In this document: positions 1-20,300 of the stretch, piece by piece
How the letters are laid out: every line of letters starts with the position of its first letter
Position numbering within the stretch: position 1 is the first letter of the stretch
NCBI GenBank assembly: GCA_943735955.1
Contig: OX030960.1
Coordinates: forward strand, 7,092,361 to 7,156,360
Length of the DNA: 64,000 nt
Source of the DNA: Piscicola geometra
Lineage: Eukaryota > Annelida > Clitellata > Hirudinida > Piscicolidae
Reading direction: 5' to 3'
The notes under the pieces: generated by a model
Database searches by the model: none
Told to the model about the DNA's origin: nothing
Seen by the model: the letters and a program-made list of their open reading frames with translations, nothing else
Translations under genes and position numbers: made by a program

Positions 1-82
1 TAGAAGCCTTTATCAACTTTGAGAACTTTTTTAAGACTGAATAGTTATGTTGGTTGAATGCATGCGTTAATGATCTTGCCAG

Positions 83-2430
83 GCTGTAACTACAAAGAAA
101 GGACAAATGTTGGCATAGAGTCTTGTGAATATTTCCCACACGATACCTTTGAATCGTGCAGAATGCAGTGTGATAGTATGAGAAATCATGAAGAAAAATG
201 CCAATTTGGTTTCCAGTTTGATTCGGATAAGTCTCAAGATAGGTGTTGCATAATAACTGAAACTACCAATTCAAAATCCAAAGGTGTCTATCAATGTGGT
301 AAGTTGTCATAGTGAGCTTAAAATGTTCTTTTAGATCTGAAGGTTTTCCACAAATAAGTTTAAATCTAAATATCATTTTTTATTGAAACTATCTTCGACA
401 TGCATGTGCAGACTACACGTGGGAAATTTACGAAAATTCGATAGCTTCCAATGGCGTGAAGAAGATGCATAAAAGGGAAAGGAAGTGTAGGCAAGCGTGT
501 GAGATGGTTTACCCGATGGAGTGCACAGGAATCAGTAAGTTGAGGTGGTGTGTGGGATTTGGATAAAACGGCTCACAGGTTAATGTAACCCAAAAGTAGT
601 TGAGAAATCATTAGGCGAGATAAGATTCAAGTGGAGGGGAAGGAATGGGTGAAAAAGTGGCAGACAAATAAAAACATGGGATTAGAAACTTTGATAAAAC
701 TTTAAACTTTCTAAAATAAATCTAGAAACATGAAAAATTATCTTTAACAAATTGAATTCATTAAAATACTGCTTTTTAGATTGGATTGAATCGGAGCAAG
801 CTTGTTATTTCACCAAGCATGGTCTGATAAAACAAGAGTCGGGTTCCATTCATGCTTTACTCAAAACAAACGGTACAGACCTGACAAAACAATCTTATTT
901 ATAATTCTCTTAGTTGATTTTGTCAAATAATTTGTAATGTTTCACGCCTACCACATGTAACCCTTAATCACAGAAGAAAGACCCCAACCCACCCTGGCTC
1001 TGGGTCACGTCAAAGGCAAAGGTTAATTGTTATCAAGTTTGGAACGGCAGTTCTCAATCCTTCGAATAATTTGTAATACGCATATTTCATAACAGTTTGT
1101 AACAGAGTAAAATACGAGAATCGGATCAGCGCAGCTCACGGTGAACAGAGACATCACAAAAACGTGGAAAATTGCATGAACAATTGTCTCCAAATGGAAG
1201 ACTGCAACTCCATAGGTCATTTGATATTTTGCTCAAATAAAGTTTAACTTGAAAAGTCTGAGCGTATTGGAAGTGTTCTATTGTTTAATTTTACCATGCA
1301 ACTTTACTTCAAAAGATTGGAATCAAAAAGATAAACAATGTCGTATCACGTTTGACGACAAACTTCTTTTTGACCTAAACTATGACCACTACAAACAATA
1401 CTGCTACGGTAAAACTTTATTTTCTTATTTACTTATCCTTGCAATCATCTTTAAATTTTGATCTTGCGCCTTCTTCTTTTAGACAATCCTCTTCAAGGCT
1501 TGTTCAACAAGTCTTTTAAGAGAATTTATACAAAGAGTGAAAATAATTTTAAGTCTTCAATCACTTATTTTCTTTTGCATTTCTTTTTCAACAGGCGTTC
1601 CTACCTTGGCTCCGGTCGAAAAATACTTGAAGAATGCAAGCAAAATCCAGCAAGGTTTGTTTGACTTTACCATTTTCGTTTCTTGCTTTTGACGTCCCTG
1701 CACACAACGTCTTCAGAATGCCGATGGATAACACTGAAGTACACGAAGAGTAAATATTTCCTTGCGAAAAAAAGTCTAACGACGCTTGAGATGTGCAAAG
1801 AGGGATGTTTGAAAGAGTACCCTTCACTCTGCAAAGGCTTGAGTCAGTGGTGGTCATCGTGGTGGTGGTAGTCGTCGTCGTCGTGGTGATCGTGTTAGGG
1901 ATGGTGGTGGTGGAGATGGTGGTGGTAGTAGTGATAGTAATGGTGGTTGTGGTGAAGATGGGGGTGGTAGTAGTGGTGGTAGTTATGGTGTTGGTGGGGA
2001 TGGTGTTGGTAGTAGTGGTGATGGTAGTAGGGATGGAAGTGATGATGATGGTAGTAGTTGTGGTGGTAGTGGTGGTGGCACTGATGGTGGTAGTAGTGGT
2101 GGTGATGGTAGTGATGATTGTGGTAATAGTTGTGGTGGTAGTGGTGGTGTGAAAGTAGAATCAAGATAGTGTTTTGTTGGTAGTAATGATTTTAGTGATA
2201 TTTTGGTAGTGATAGTTGTGATTATGTCTTGGCAGTAGTCGTGCCATTATTAAAGCAGCGTGATAATATGAAAAATGTACAATCGAACATTCTATTGACG
2301 TTTCAATATTTCAAATTGACGTTGAAAGATTGGAAGTTAAACGGCAAAGACCATGTAAGATGCGAGTTTACAACGGGATCTGAAGTGATGACGAATGAAG
2401 ACTACTTGCACATGCAGTGGTACTGCGAAG
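83..2430 (+). CDS. PAN/apple-like multi-module protein, internal exons (partial gene)
   Basis: Nine consecutive exons join in frame: 83-298, 412-534, 780-872, 974-1021, 1096-1215, 1316-1408, 1595-1654, 1717-1842 and 2329-2430. Every intron is phase 1 and every exon length is a multiple of three. A-type exons encode a helix-like C-x3-C-x5-9-C stretch (for example ENCMNNCLQMEDC and EMCKEGCLKEYPSLC). B-type exons start N/D-W and carry one or two further Cys (for example VRCEFTTGS, then WYC). Short C-type exons are linkers containing PTLA. The Cys layout resembles PAN/apple domains, which bind proteins or sugars outside the cell; that assignment is inference. At least four modules are present. 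No signal peptide, start or stop lies in frame, so the gene begins left of the window, and I could not find the next exon after 2430. The intron at 1843-2328 is filled by a GGT/GTA-rich array. Confidence 0.72.
1855..2155. repeat. GGT/GTA/GAT imperfect trinucleotide array
   Basis: About 300 bases of irregular TGG, TAG and TGA triplets inside an intron of the PAN-like gene. It creates long valine-rich and histidine-rich reading frames on the two strands that are not genes. Confidence 0.9.
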
Positions 2431-2700
2431 GTGACCCTTGCCGAATTCATTAAATTTAACCAATTTGATGATTTTTCTACTATGTATTTAAAATAAAAAA
2501 CACCAAAAAATTGCATTTTTTGTTTCTCACTTTGATCTGAAACCACAAAACAGTTATTCTCCAAGACAAGCTGGAAGGTGACTTTAATTATTAATGAATC
2601 ATAATTTAATTATTAGAATTAGAATAAAAACGAATAAAATCAAATCTGAACAAAGTATTAATCTTCACTACTCATCTCTAATTCTTCTTCTGATTTTTAT

Positions 2701-3802
2701 TCAGACGAATCGCACTATATTGAGCAGGAAAAGGGCATAATTTACTCGACAATCTTCATCGTTCACGTCTATACAAATAAACCTCGGCAACACAATGGGG
2801 CAGCCTTCTTGGTCGCTTCGAGAGGTTTCAGTGTGGCATTCGGTGTACTCAGTGTCACCTTGTCATTCTGTTCCTAACACTGCGAGAACTTTTACACTGA
2901 TGTTAATGAACATGTGAAAGATAATTCTGTTTTCATAACTATTTGTTATTTAACTTTTTGGGTTAAAGCTTGTATTTGAGTGTCCGAATGAATGAATGAT
3001 TCTTCGCTCTAAAAAATAGTTTTTTATTCAGTTTATTTTTACATTCAAACGCAAGTCCGTTTTCAATTTTCTTTAAAATTTTATCATTTTTATCTCTTCA
3101 GATACAACTTTCCATGGTTGTGGTCTTTCTTCTGTGATAAAGGGTTATATGTGGTAGGCGTGAAACATTAAAAATTATGTGGCAGAACCAACTAGAAAAA
3201 TTATAAATAAGGTTGTTTTGTCAGGTCTGTACCGTTTGTTTTGAGTAAAGCATGAATGGAACCCGACTCCTTTTTTATCCGACCATGCTTGGTGAAATAA
3301 CAAGCTTGCTCCGATTCAATCCAATCTAAAAAGCAGTATTTTAATGAATTCAATTTGTTAAGGATAATTTTTAATGTTTCTAGATTTATTTAAAAAAATG
3401 TAAAGTTTTTCCAAAGTTTCTTATCCCGTGTTTTTATTTGTCTGCCTCTTTTTGCTCTCATTATTTCTCAACTACTTTTGGGTTACATTAACATTTGAGC
3501 CGATTCATCCAAATTTCATACACCACCTCAACTTACTGATTCCTGTGCACTCCATCGGGTAAACCATTGGGTTGCATCAAATCCCGAATCTTCATCAATG
3601 GTTAGGAAGAAGTTTTCATTAAAAATGCATGTGCTCTTAGGTATCCATGTGAAGCCGAACTGACAATGCTCATGAAAGCTGTTTAGACATTTTTCTTTGC
3701 AGTCATTAATTGAATCTAACTGAAAAGTTTCGCTTCCTTCTCCCTTTCTCTGTGGGAAAAGACTCCAATGACATGTAATTGGTTTTATAGCTTGACTTGA
3801 AG
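2701..3802 (-). pseudogene. Inverted, rearranged copy of the PAN-like gene
   Basis: On the minus strand, positions 3567 to about 3116 match positions 504 to about 988 of the plus strand, with small indels. The copy keeps a 93-base B-type exon (3325-3233, beginning NWIESEQACYF) with both splice sites. Upstream, 3802-3537 encodes a fused module exon (C-x3-C, then HCQFGF) like exon 83-298. At the junction near 3567 it runs into the tail of the duplicated A-type exon in a different frame: its donor is phase 0 while the next exon needs phase 1. Downstream, 2858-2701 is a good terminal exon in phase 1, with five Cys (including TECHTETS and EDCRVNY) and a stop. So this is either a broken paralogue or a minus-strand gene needing an unseen alternative splice. 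I favour a broken copy. Confidence 0.55.
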
Positions 3803-3829
3803 CTGCATCGAGAATTGGTGAAATAAACT

Positions 3830-5200
3830 AAAATTAAAAGAATGTTTCACGGAATAAGCAAGTTTCGTAAAAGATTTAGTGAAAGATTGAATTGTACCTA
3901 AGTATTAAAATTACTTTTAAAAATTTATTCGATAAAGGGAATAGTTTCAATTCTTCCATAATATAAATGTATCTAACCTGATAAATAAAAACCATTATTT
4001 AAAACGGTTTTAAATTTGTTTTTTTGAATTACGTATCGGATTTTTTGAGCGGTGTTTAATAACTTTTTAAAAATAGAATAAACCCCGATGTTGTCTTTTT
4101 CACAATGCTTTTCACAAATTTCTCATTCCTTTAGATCAAATTACCAATGAAGAACAAAATAACTAAATTGTATTTTTCAGTATAATTTCTGAAGTTTCAC
4201 TGATCATTCGTTTTTATTTGTCTTTGGGCCGAATAATGGACTTTTAAACTATTCTATTTCCGGCGAATAGTTGCGCTCAGACCAAATACACTCACGTAAT
4301 ACCCGTTAAAATAAGCCTATTAATAATTCATCTGAAAGAGTTTCTGAGCTTTTATAATCCAAATGTTTGTTTATAAACTTTTGCAAGGATTCTCAAAACT
4401 GTTGTTTTTGAATTTTTAGGCCTGTTTATTCCATTATACAGTGGTGGCTGACTTGGACAAAATTTTCAAGGTTCTAAAAATTGAGCATTTTCATGTCCGA
4501 ATCACTTGAGATTTCATTTTGATTTAACAAAAAATAAACTATTCAAAAAAATTAATGAAAATAAAAATATATTTTAGAACAACAGACGCATTGAAAACAA
4601 AAATACCAAGAATATTTTCCATATGTGGTGATGGATGTAAGATCTAAGATTTGGTAGAGATCTTGGAAAGCCTGTTTTGTTGCCAGTGACATTTAAATTA
4701 AAAGCTCTAAACGACCCACAAGCTATCGCAAAACCTTCTAAATCCCAAACTTTTTTTAAACTACTTGAGCTTTAAAACATTATAGTCAGACTGCTTTTCC
4801 AACATCATATCGTCATGATTATCTGTTGACCTTGTTTTATTCTCTTTCAGCCTTAATATTATGTCTACCACTTTGCCTCAACATCTTAAGCACAACACTT
4901 CAGAGATAAAAAAGATTTAGATCAAAATAAAAACACTATGTATGCTACTAATAAAACCACATTAAACAACGAAACAAATCAACAGCAGCCATTCTCCATC
5001 CATGGTGATGTCACGTGCCAAGGCAGAAGTCAAATGTGGAAATGCCTGCTTCTACTTTCTACCCGTCGGCAACAGCACCATTAGCACAAACTCAGTTGTC
5101 ATTTTCATTTTCCCTTATCTATCCCAGAAAAAGGTTTCTATAAAATACTGATTAATTTGGAGAAGTGGCAAGGTGGCCTAAAGCGTAGATTGAAGTGGTT
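3830..5200. other. AT-rich DNA, possible single exon fragment
   Basis: Mostly AT-rich sequence with no convincing gene. Around 4980-5215 on the plus strand two short open stretches (VKCGNACFYFLPVGN, and a later one ending KWFC) vaguely recall the PAN-like modules, but splice sites are poor and I do not call an exon. Confidence 0.4.
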
Positions 5201-5278
5201 TTGTGAAGATTTTTGCCATATTTCCTCACTTAATTTCTCCATTCATTCATCCTTCTATATTTTTTAATCCATCAATCA

Positions 5279-5345
5279 ATCTTTCTTTCTCCATCACTCA
5301 ATCTTTCTTTCTCCATCACTCAATCTTTCTTTCTCCATCCATCAC
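5279..5345. repeat. 22-bp tandem repeat in a pyrimidine-rich tract
   Basis: About three copies of a unit CTTTCTTTCTCCATCACTCA(AT) inside a wider C/T-rich tract (about 5220-5750) rich in CATC and ATTC words. No gene is seen in this tract. Confidence 0.75.
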
Positions 5346-6117
5346 TCTATATTTTTCTGTTTCAATCACTCCATCTCTTCCCTTATCCACCTCGCTACTC
5401 ATCATTCTACCCCTATCATCAGTTTTTTACCTATTCCATTTTTTACTTTTTTTCTTCTTTTTTATTAATCCATCTATCTTTTAATCTCTCTCTTTTTTCT
5501 TCACTCCTTCAATCACTCCTTCAATCACTTCATCCGTTTCTACTCTATTTTTATCTCCACCAATCACTCTACTCACCCTCATTCAGTACTCCATTCATTA
5601 TTCTATTCTTCATTTTGTTCACCATTCCATTCTTTATTTTATTCGTAACATTATTCATCATTTAAATCATCATCCCATTCATTCTCCCTTTCAGCAAACT
5701 ATCCATCTCTCCTTCCATCATCCTATCAAAGCCATCTACCCATACAAATTACTCAGTAGTTGTTCCTTCGTCAAAAATAAGATGTGGATAGCATGCTCTG
5801 ATTAAAGAATAGTTGAGAAGAGTTAATCTTAATAAGGAAGTAAAGACTTTTCCACTATAAAAAAAATTCAAGGTGATAAGTTATAAGAATGAATATTTTA
5901 TCGGTAGTTTTTAATGTCTTTTTAGAAAAAAGATCGAGTGAGGCGCAAAAGATGTGGATGAGAAAGTAGAAAAAAGGATGAATAATCATAAAATGAAATA
6001 AAACCAAAGTTTCTATAAAACATATGAATCCTTAACACAATAAAAGAACATAAAGAAGGGAATGGAAGATAACCAAGTAAAGGATGTTGTGGAGAAGATA
6101 ATTTGGCAAACAAATCT

Positions 6118-13685
<7,568 letters not shown>

Positions 13686-13689
13686 CTAG

Positions 13690-16600
13690 TGGCGGTGGTT
13701 GTGGTGGTGGTGTTCTTGCTAGGGATTTTTTGGGGTTTTTTTGTGGTGGTTGTGGTGTTCCTTGCTTTGGTTATTGACGCTGTGTATTTTTTTCGTTGGG
13801 ATAGGTTTGAAAAAATATTAATTAATGAAAATTATTAATAAATTGGGGGTTTGAAAAGTTAAAATTAGCATTAATTGATCAAATTATAAATAAATAAAAA
13901 TGTAAAATTATTCAATTAGTGTTAAATAATACAAATAGAAGATTCCAAGTGTATAAAACAGGCGAAGAGATTTATAGGGTTTATCTAAATAGAGTGGATT
14001 AATGAGTGTTTTAGTGAATGGTATAATCAATATTTAACGGATTTAAAAGTAATAGAAATAATTAGATGAAGGTATTAGTGGTATTAAGTTGAGAAGTTGC
14101 AGTGAATGAGATGTTAGCGGACGGATGAATGAAGAAGGATGAGCATATTTCCATGGCAGAGTCGTTAAATAGATGGGTGGATAAAATGGTGGGTGAATGG
14201 CTGTATGGATAAATAAGTGGATGTATGGATGAATGAATTAATGGATAGATAAACGGATGAATAGATGGATAAATAAGCTCAAAAAAACTAATTTGTTTGC
14301 TTTTCAATTTCACCTCTACGGACATTATACCCATCTGGTGACCTTCATATATCAGAAAAAGCAATAACAATAACATTAAATTAATAAGAAGTGGAGTAAC
14401 GCTTGTCAAAAAGAATTTTTTAAAATATAATAATGAAACTATTAACACAAAAGTATCCCATAAAACGCAAAAACGTAACGTAAAACCGTTAAAAATGTCG
14501 TTAAAATAAATTAATCTCTTCAATAACTATGAAGATGATGGCCATCAACATTGATGCCTGCCAAGTCAAACAACCTTCAAACTTTTAAAATCTAATTCAT
14601 TAATTAACAAAATTCTAACGAGCACCAAATTCAACTAAGTTTGAGAAATATAGAAATATATCGTCAAATATTGTTTTTCTCTGAAAGCTTTAAAACTGAT
14701 ATTTGATCGCGTGCTAATTTGATTTTGTTTTACAAAGTAAACTCACTAAGCCTTGTCTTAAACACGCATATGTGAATTTCTAAATTCCATAGTTTCTTTA
14801 TAAAACGACGTTATATTATAGACTATAAGGAAATAAAGGTGCGATGGAGAAATGTTTACAAATTTGTTCAACTTTTTTCCGAAAATTTATTTTATTTACA
14901 ATTATTTTTTCCAATTTATAATTTTTTGTCTCTTAAAAGATAACAGGAAATAGGCACAAGATGTTTGGCTTAGGTTCAATGAATTTTAAATTCAACTTTT
15001 CCATTTTTTTCAAACATAAATGCTGATGAAACATTTTTCAAAGTCTCTTAAAAACAATTTTTGAAACAGAAAAAATATCTCTAATGATCGATAAAAATTC
15101 TTTCATATTCTTTCGAACAATTATAAAGAAAAAAACAAGAAAACAATAAGAAAATGAAACCCAATCTTTTCATTAATCCTTCATGAATTCTGAGTTATTG
15201 ACTTTGCAGCCTCCATCATGAAATCACTTCTCAAGCACCGAATATTCTCCTTTACGACTTTGCAATCCCGTTATTATTTCCACGCACCATCAAATTAGCT
15301 TAAAGTTGACATCTTGCTAGATCGATTTTCACTTTATTACATTATATTGTCTTGTAGTCCATTGTATTGAATCATGTGATGAATGTCCCTGTATTTCTTT
15401 GTGTTTTAATTAGTTATATTCTTATAGACTTAGTTATTGGGATGTATTGTGGGTAGGTCTGGTCATTTCATTGTGAAGGAGGACGTTAACATCACTAGAA
15501 GGCTCCCTAGGCCTCCTTCATTGTAGTTCAGTGCTCTATACGTCTTCGTGTGTCTCTCAATATCTTTTACAGGCATCGTTACTGATTCAATTCATGGCTG
15601 TCATTGTTGCTATTTCCTTCACAAATGAACTTAATGCTGCTATTGATTTTGCCTTTATGTGTAATCATTGCAAACTCGTTTTCTTTTTAAAGCTGTTGTT
15701 TCGACATAAACTTTCAATATTATTCTATGGAAGGGTAGTTGTTTTTATATTTTTTAAATATGTTTTTTTATATATTCTCATTACAAGAAAAGAGTATTGT
15801 GAGGCTGAATTGGCTAATGCATTCGCTTGTAAGATGCTATCTTGAAGCTTTATTGTGAATATGAAATGAATGGGTGGAAGAGTGGATGTTTGGTGGATAG
15901 ATGGGTGGATAGATAAGTGAAAAAATTGACGAAGGGTTAGATTGGTATTTAGACAAATAGATGAAACAATGATGGATAGGTGGATAGATGGATAAGCAGA
16001 TAAATTAATTTAAATGGAAGGGTGGTTGCTAAAGGTTAGGTAAATTCCTAGAAAACTATGAGTTGGTGAATAGCTGTGTGGATTGATGAGAAGATAAAAG
16101 AAGCTTGTATGCTCAATTTATTTCTGAAGTCTGATAACCACACTTAAAACGGTCTTTGAGCCGATCAATTAAACTTTCTTGTCCACCCGATGCTCTCTCC
16201 ACAAGCCATTTGCAGACTTTAAAATTCTTTTATGTGTTTTTAAAAACTTGAACGTATATCGCTTTAGTTTTTTTTTCAAAGTTTTATTATTTTCAGTACA
16301 CCTGAAAGTTATTTTTCCAATATTATTTAATTTTTAAAAATATTTTATCGTGAACTTAAAATTTTTGTTAAAAAGTTTTTTTTTACTTCATTTCTGCTTT
16401 CAAGTAATAAATGATTTTATATGCAACGTTTTTTTGGGTAATCCAAAGAAGATGCTGGAATTACTTGTTATCCTACGGTCAGTATACTTCTGAAGACTTA
16501 CTTTTTCTCGGAAGCTATTAATTCGGCTTATTCATCTGTAATTTCACCGTTTCATTATATATTCATTCATTTTATAATATCAATATCTGATATTTTTAAT

Positions 16601-17350
16601 ATATATCATGATCAAAAACAATTTCTCGTTTCTCTTTCGAATAATTTTTTTTACTTTGGATTGTTATATCCGTTAAAATAAATCAATCTTTTTGGTTGAT
16701 TAGCTCCAATCTTATTACCATCTCAATCAATTAATCAATCACTAATGATTTGTATAGCGCCCTTAGCTAAGTGAACAAAAGCGCGATTTCCTTCAAGACT
16801 CCTGCCACCCCGCACAAATACGCCGCGAGTAGGTTAAAAAAACACTTTTGGCGAAAAATATATTTAGAGAGAGAGTAGGTGAGAAGATGATGGACTAAAA
16901 ATTTGGTTTTAAAAGTTTAAAAATTTTTTTCAACGTTTTAAAAGTAATAACTCAATATTTTTATCTCTAACTGACAGCTTTAAATACACATGTGCTTAAA
17001 AAGTTATTAATGGAAACATATTTTTGTGATTTATTTAAATATAAAAAAAGCTCAAATAAACCTTGAGTTTACTCAGGACTTTTGAACATTAAAAACATGA
17101 ATAACTTAAACTTTGCGTTCCATGCAGCGATGAGCCTCACCAGTGTCAAGCTCATCTCATTGAACTTTCCAAGAGGAGTTCATGCTAGATAGTTAAATTA
17201 ATGTTCTGATTATACAGCTCTAGTTCAATTTGTCATTCGAAGCGCTCGGATAAAAGAAGAGTTTACAGAGAAAAGAAAAATTTACACGCAGATAAAATAG
17301 ATTGTGAAAATAAAAATAACTGAAATCTATAAAAACATCTTAGACAGTCT
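13690..17350. other. AT-rich DNA with GGAT-type repeats
   Basis: No gene recognised. Imperfect tetranucleotide tracts (GGAT/GAAT words) lie near 14090-14280 and 15860-16010. A short motif near 16750, TTTGTATAGCGCCC, resembles fragments common in dispersed repeats, but no element edges can be drawn. The missing first exon(s) of the Ig gene may lie here. Confidence 0.4.
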
Positions 17351-20300
17351 TGAAGAGTCAAAAACTATTTGTTAAAATTTTTTTCCAAACAGGATAATAT
17401 AGACTGTTTTGGTTCAGTAGGTTTGTGGTATCGATGTGGCAAGGGAGAGATGATGATGGCTTGGAATGCAAGGAGGAGGAAGGGTGATCTTGATTGTCTG
17501 TCGATGCGAGAAGATTTGAAAGTGATGGAAATATATGGCAAAGGATGGATTGGAGAGTGCTTTTTGAAGTGATTAAGTGACAACACCCCAAAGACTTGTG
17601 CTAGTAATAAAGGGAGTTTTCATGAAAGGGAGACAGATGAAGGATCAACTAAAAAGATGCGATATGAGAGAATGCTTTCACAGATGGGTAGTAGACCGTG
17701 GTGGTGTGGTATGGTGTAGGGGTGTGTTGTAATGATGGTGTAGGGATGTGTTGTTTTTTGTGTGTTACGTTGGCGGTTAAATGGTTTTAGTGGAAAAACA
17801 AGTTGATGTTAAATAGTGATTATGATTTTGAAAATTTCTTGAAATAAATGTAAAGTAAAAGTGTCAACAAAATCATTTTAAAATTTAAATGAAGCTGAGA
17901 AAAACTTTTAAGCGGAAATTACACACGAATAATTCAGATAAATATAACATAAATGGCAGAAAATAACTCTACGCTGTCATTGATAGGGTTATAAAAGTTG
18001 TGTATTTGATATATCTATTCCGCAAACTGTTTTATTTTGAACAATTATCAAAGAAGAACAGATATTCAATGAATGAATGAAGGCGTTTGATTGATTGACT
18101 AACATGAAGCCTGGAATGGATTTTATCATCAATTACAAACGATCTTTTTGTCTCATTAATTATGCTTGTTTTTCTAATATTTTTCCATTTCATAAAATAT
18201 TTAATAGGTTAGTGAAGTGATTCTCAGAAATGTTTCTTTTGGATTCTCATATTTTAATTCCAAATGATTCAAACATTTTATTAATAATTTAAAAAAAATT
18301 AACTAGAGGATGACCTTCAATGCAATGCAATGCTTTTAGTGTCTCTATCCTAATCATCCATGCCAAGTGTATATAAAGGTTTAAGTTTTTTTCTGTTTTA
18401 TTTTTTATATTAAAATTGAACATTTTATGACAATTAACTTTTTAAAGGCATTTTAAATATTAATTTTCATTATTATTCAACGTTTTCTTTTAACTGAAGA
18501 ATGGCTTTTTATTTTTCCACATACTTTTTCAAAAATACTTCCAAGATTGTATTCTTAAAAAAATAAATAATAATAATAACCCTTTAGAAGATTAAACATC
18601 TGAATTAAAAACAATAATGTCTATAGAACCTTTTTCTCATTGTTTTTTTATATAAATTTAATAAAAGAATTTAAATCTAGTAAAACGATCCCTCATTAGT
18701 TTCCTCAGAAGATATTTTTAAAAGTTTTATTTTTTTAAATAAATTTCATTTTATTACTCTAAAACCTGTGGTTTCATTCATACAGTAAACCTTTTAATGT
18801 TTTCCTTTAAAAATAATTTAGACAAAAAGTATTGAAAACTTCTGCAAAAAAGAATAAAAAAATCTAAATTTTAGAAGTTTGGAACTTTTAAACAATTTAA
18901 ACAAAAAATATATATAATGAATATAGCTTTTAAAAAACATAATGGAAAAGAGTATAAAAAAATGTGAGAATGAAAACTTAAAATATTTGTTTTATCAAAC
19001 AAAGCCACATTTTCGACAACACAAAGTGACAATGGATTAAAAGGACTTAAAATCTTAATCTAAATCTTCTATTGTTAATAAAAATGAAATGTTTGTTCGA
19101 AGTAGACGTAGATAATTAAGAACTCTGTGTTTTCAGACCAAAAACAATCAACCTTTTTGAAAAACTATCTAAGTTATTAGGGTTTGGAAGATTCATTGAC
19201 TCTCATCATTCCTTCTTTGTTTGCTTCTAAGATTTTATCCTTTTCAAAAGACAATCCCAACCCAACTGGTTAGAAACATCATCACCATCTTTATTCCCAC
19301 ATCCTTAGCTATCTACTTTATCATGCAGGGATCACCCACTCCAACGCTTGTAAACCATTTAAACAAAGGCGCTAAATTGCTTTATTCTCTCTAAAGACAC
19401 ATAAAAAAGCTCACTTGCATACCTACTTACACACATTTACCAAATAAGTTAATTAACTTAGTTATATTTATATACATAATTGTGGAGTGTGCGTGAAGAT
19501 TCTGATGTATGTGTCGGGAAGTGAGGGAAATGAAACTTCAAAGAAGCAGTTACTTATCAAGTTAAAACAAACGCAGTCAGTCATAAAAACTCACATAAAC
19601 AATTACTCAATCACGAGTCACCTCGTACAAAAGAACTATAATTGCACATGCATACAAATACTGACAAGCACTTACAAAAGCACACAGACAGTTAAGCATA
19701 CAAGCATACAGATATAAAAAGACAGATTTCACGCAGAACCCATATCAAATAGCAAAGAACGCTTGGCTAGAGAAGTGTGTCTAGACATGCAACTGCTTCG
19801 ATCTATTCAAGAATCTTGTGGTCTAAAGATCTTTTACTTGATATAGTTTCAGACACACATCATCATTATTCTTGCTATAATCATCCTCATCATCTCATCG
19901 TCTTCATGATCATCATCATCATCATCATCGTCTCATCATCATCCTCATCGTCTTCATGATCATCATCGTCTTCATGATCATCCTCATCATCTCATCATCA
20001 GCAGCAGCAGCAGCTTTATTTATCTGATATATTCATCGATTATTTCTCTTAAAAGTCTGTATTTTGTCATTTCAGCAGTAAAGGTGTGTTAGAAAAGAAT
20101 AATTAAAACCTTATAAGACGAAGAGTGAGTGGATATAGGGGTGAGTGGTTTGAGAGGTTTTAAAAGTGAAAAGGTTGAAAATGTAAATGGTTCGAGAATG
20201 AGTGGGTAAAGGAGTTGTGTGCAAGTGTCTGTAAATAGAGTGGTGGCATTTTTGCAAAAACTTTCCCGCCTATTTGAGGATGATAGCGAGTTGATCCTAG

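Noticed and set aside
17369..17591. Plus-strand frame with GLW..C, suggestive of a claudin loop
   Set aside because: No hydrophobic segments or flanking exons; the second Cys spacing is wrong and the frame is probably chance.
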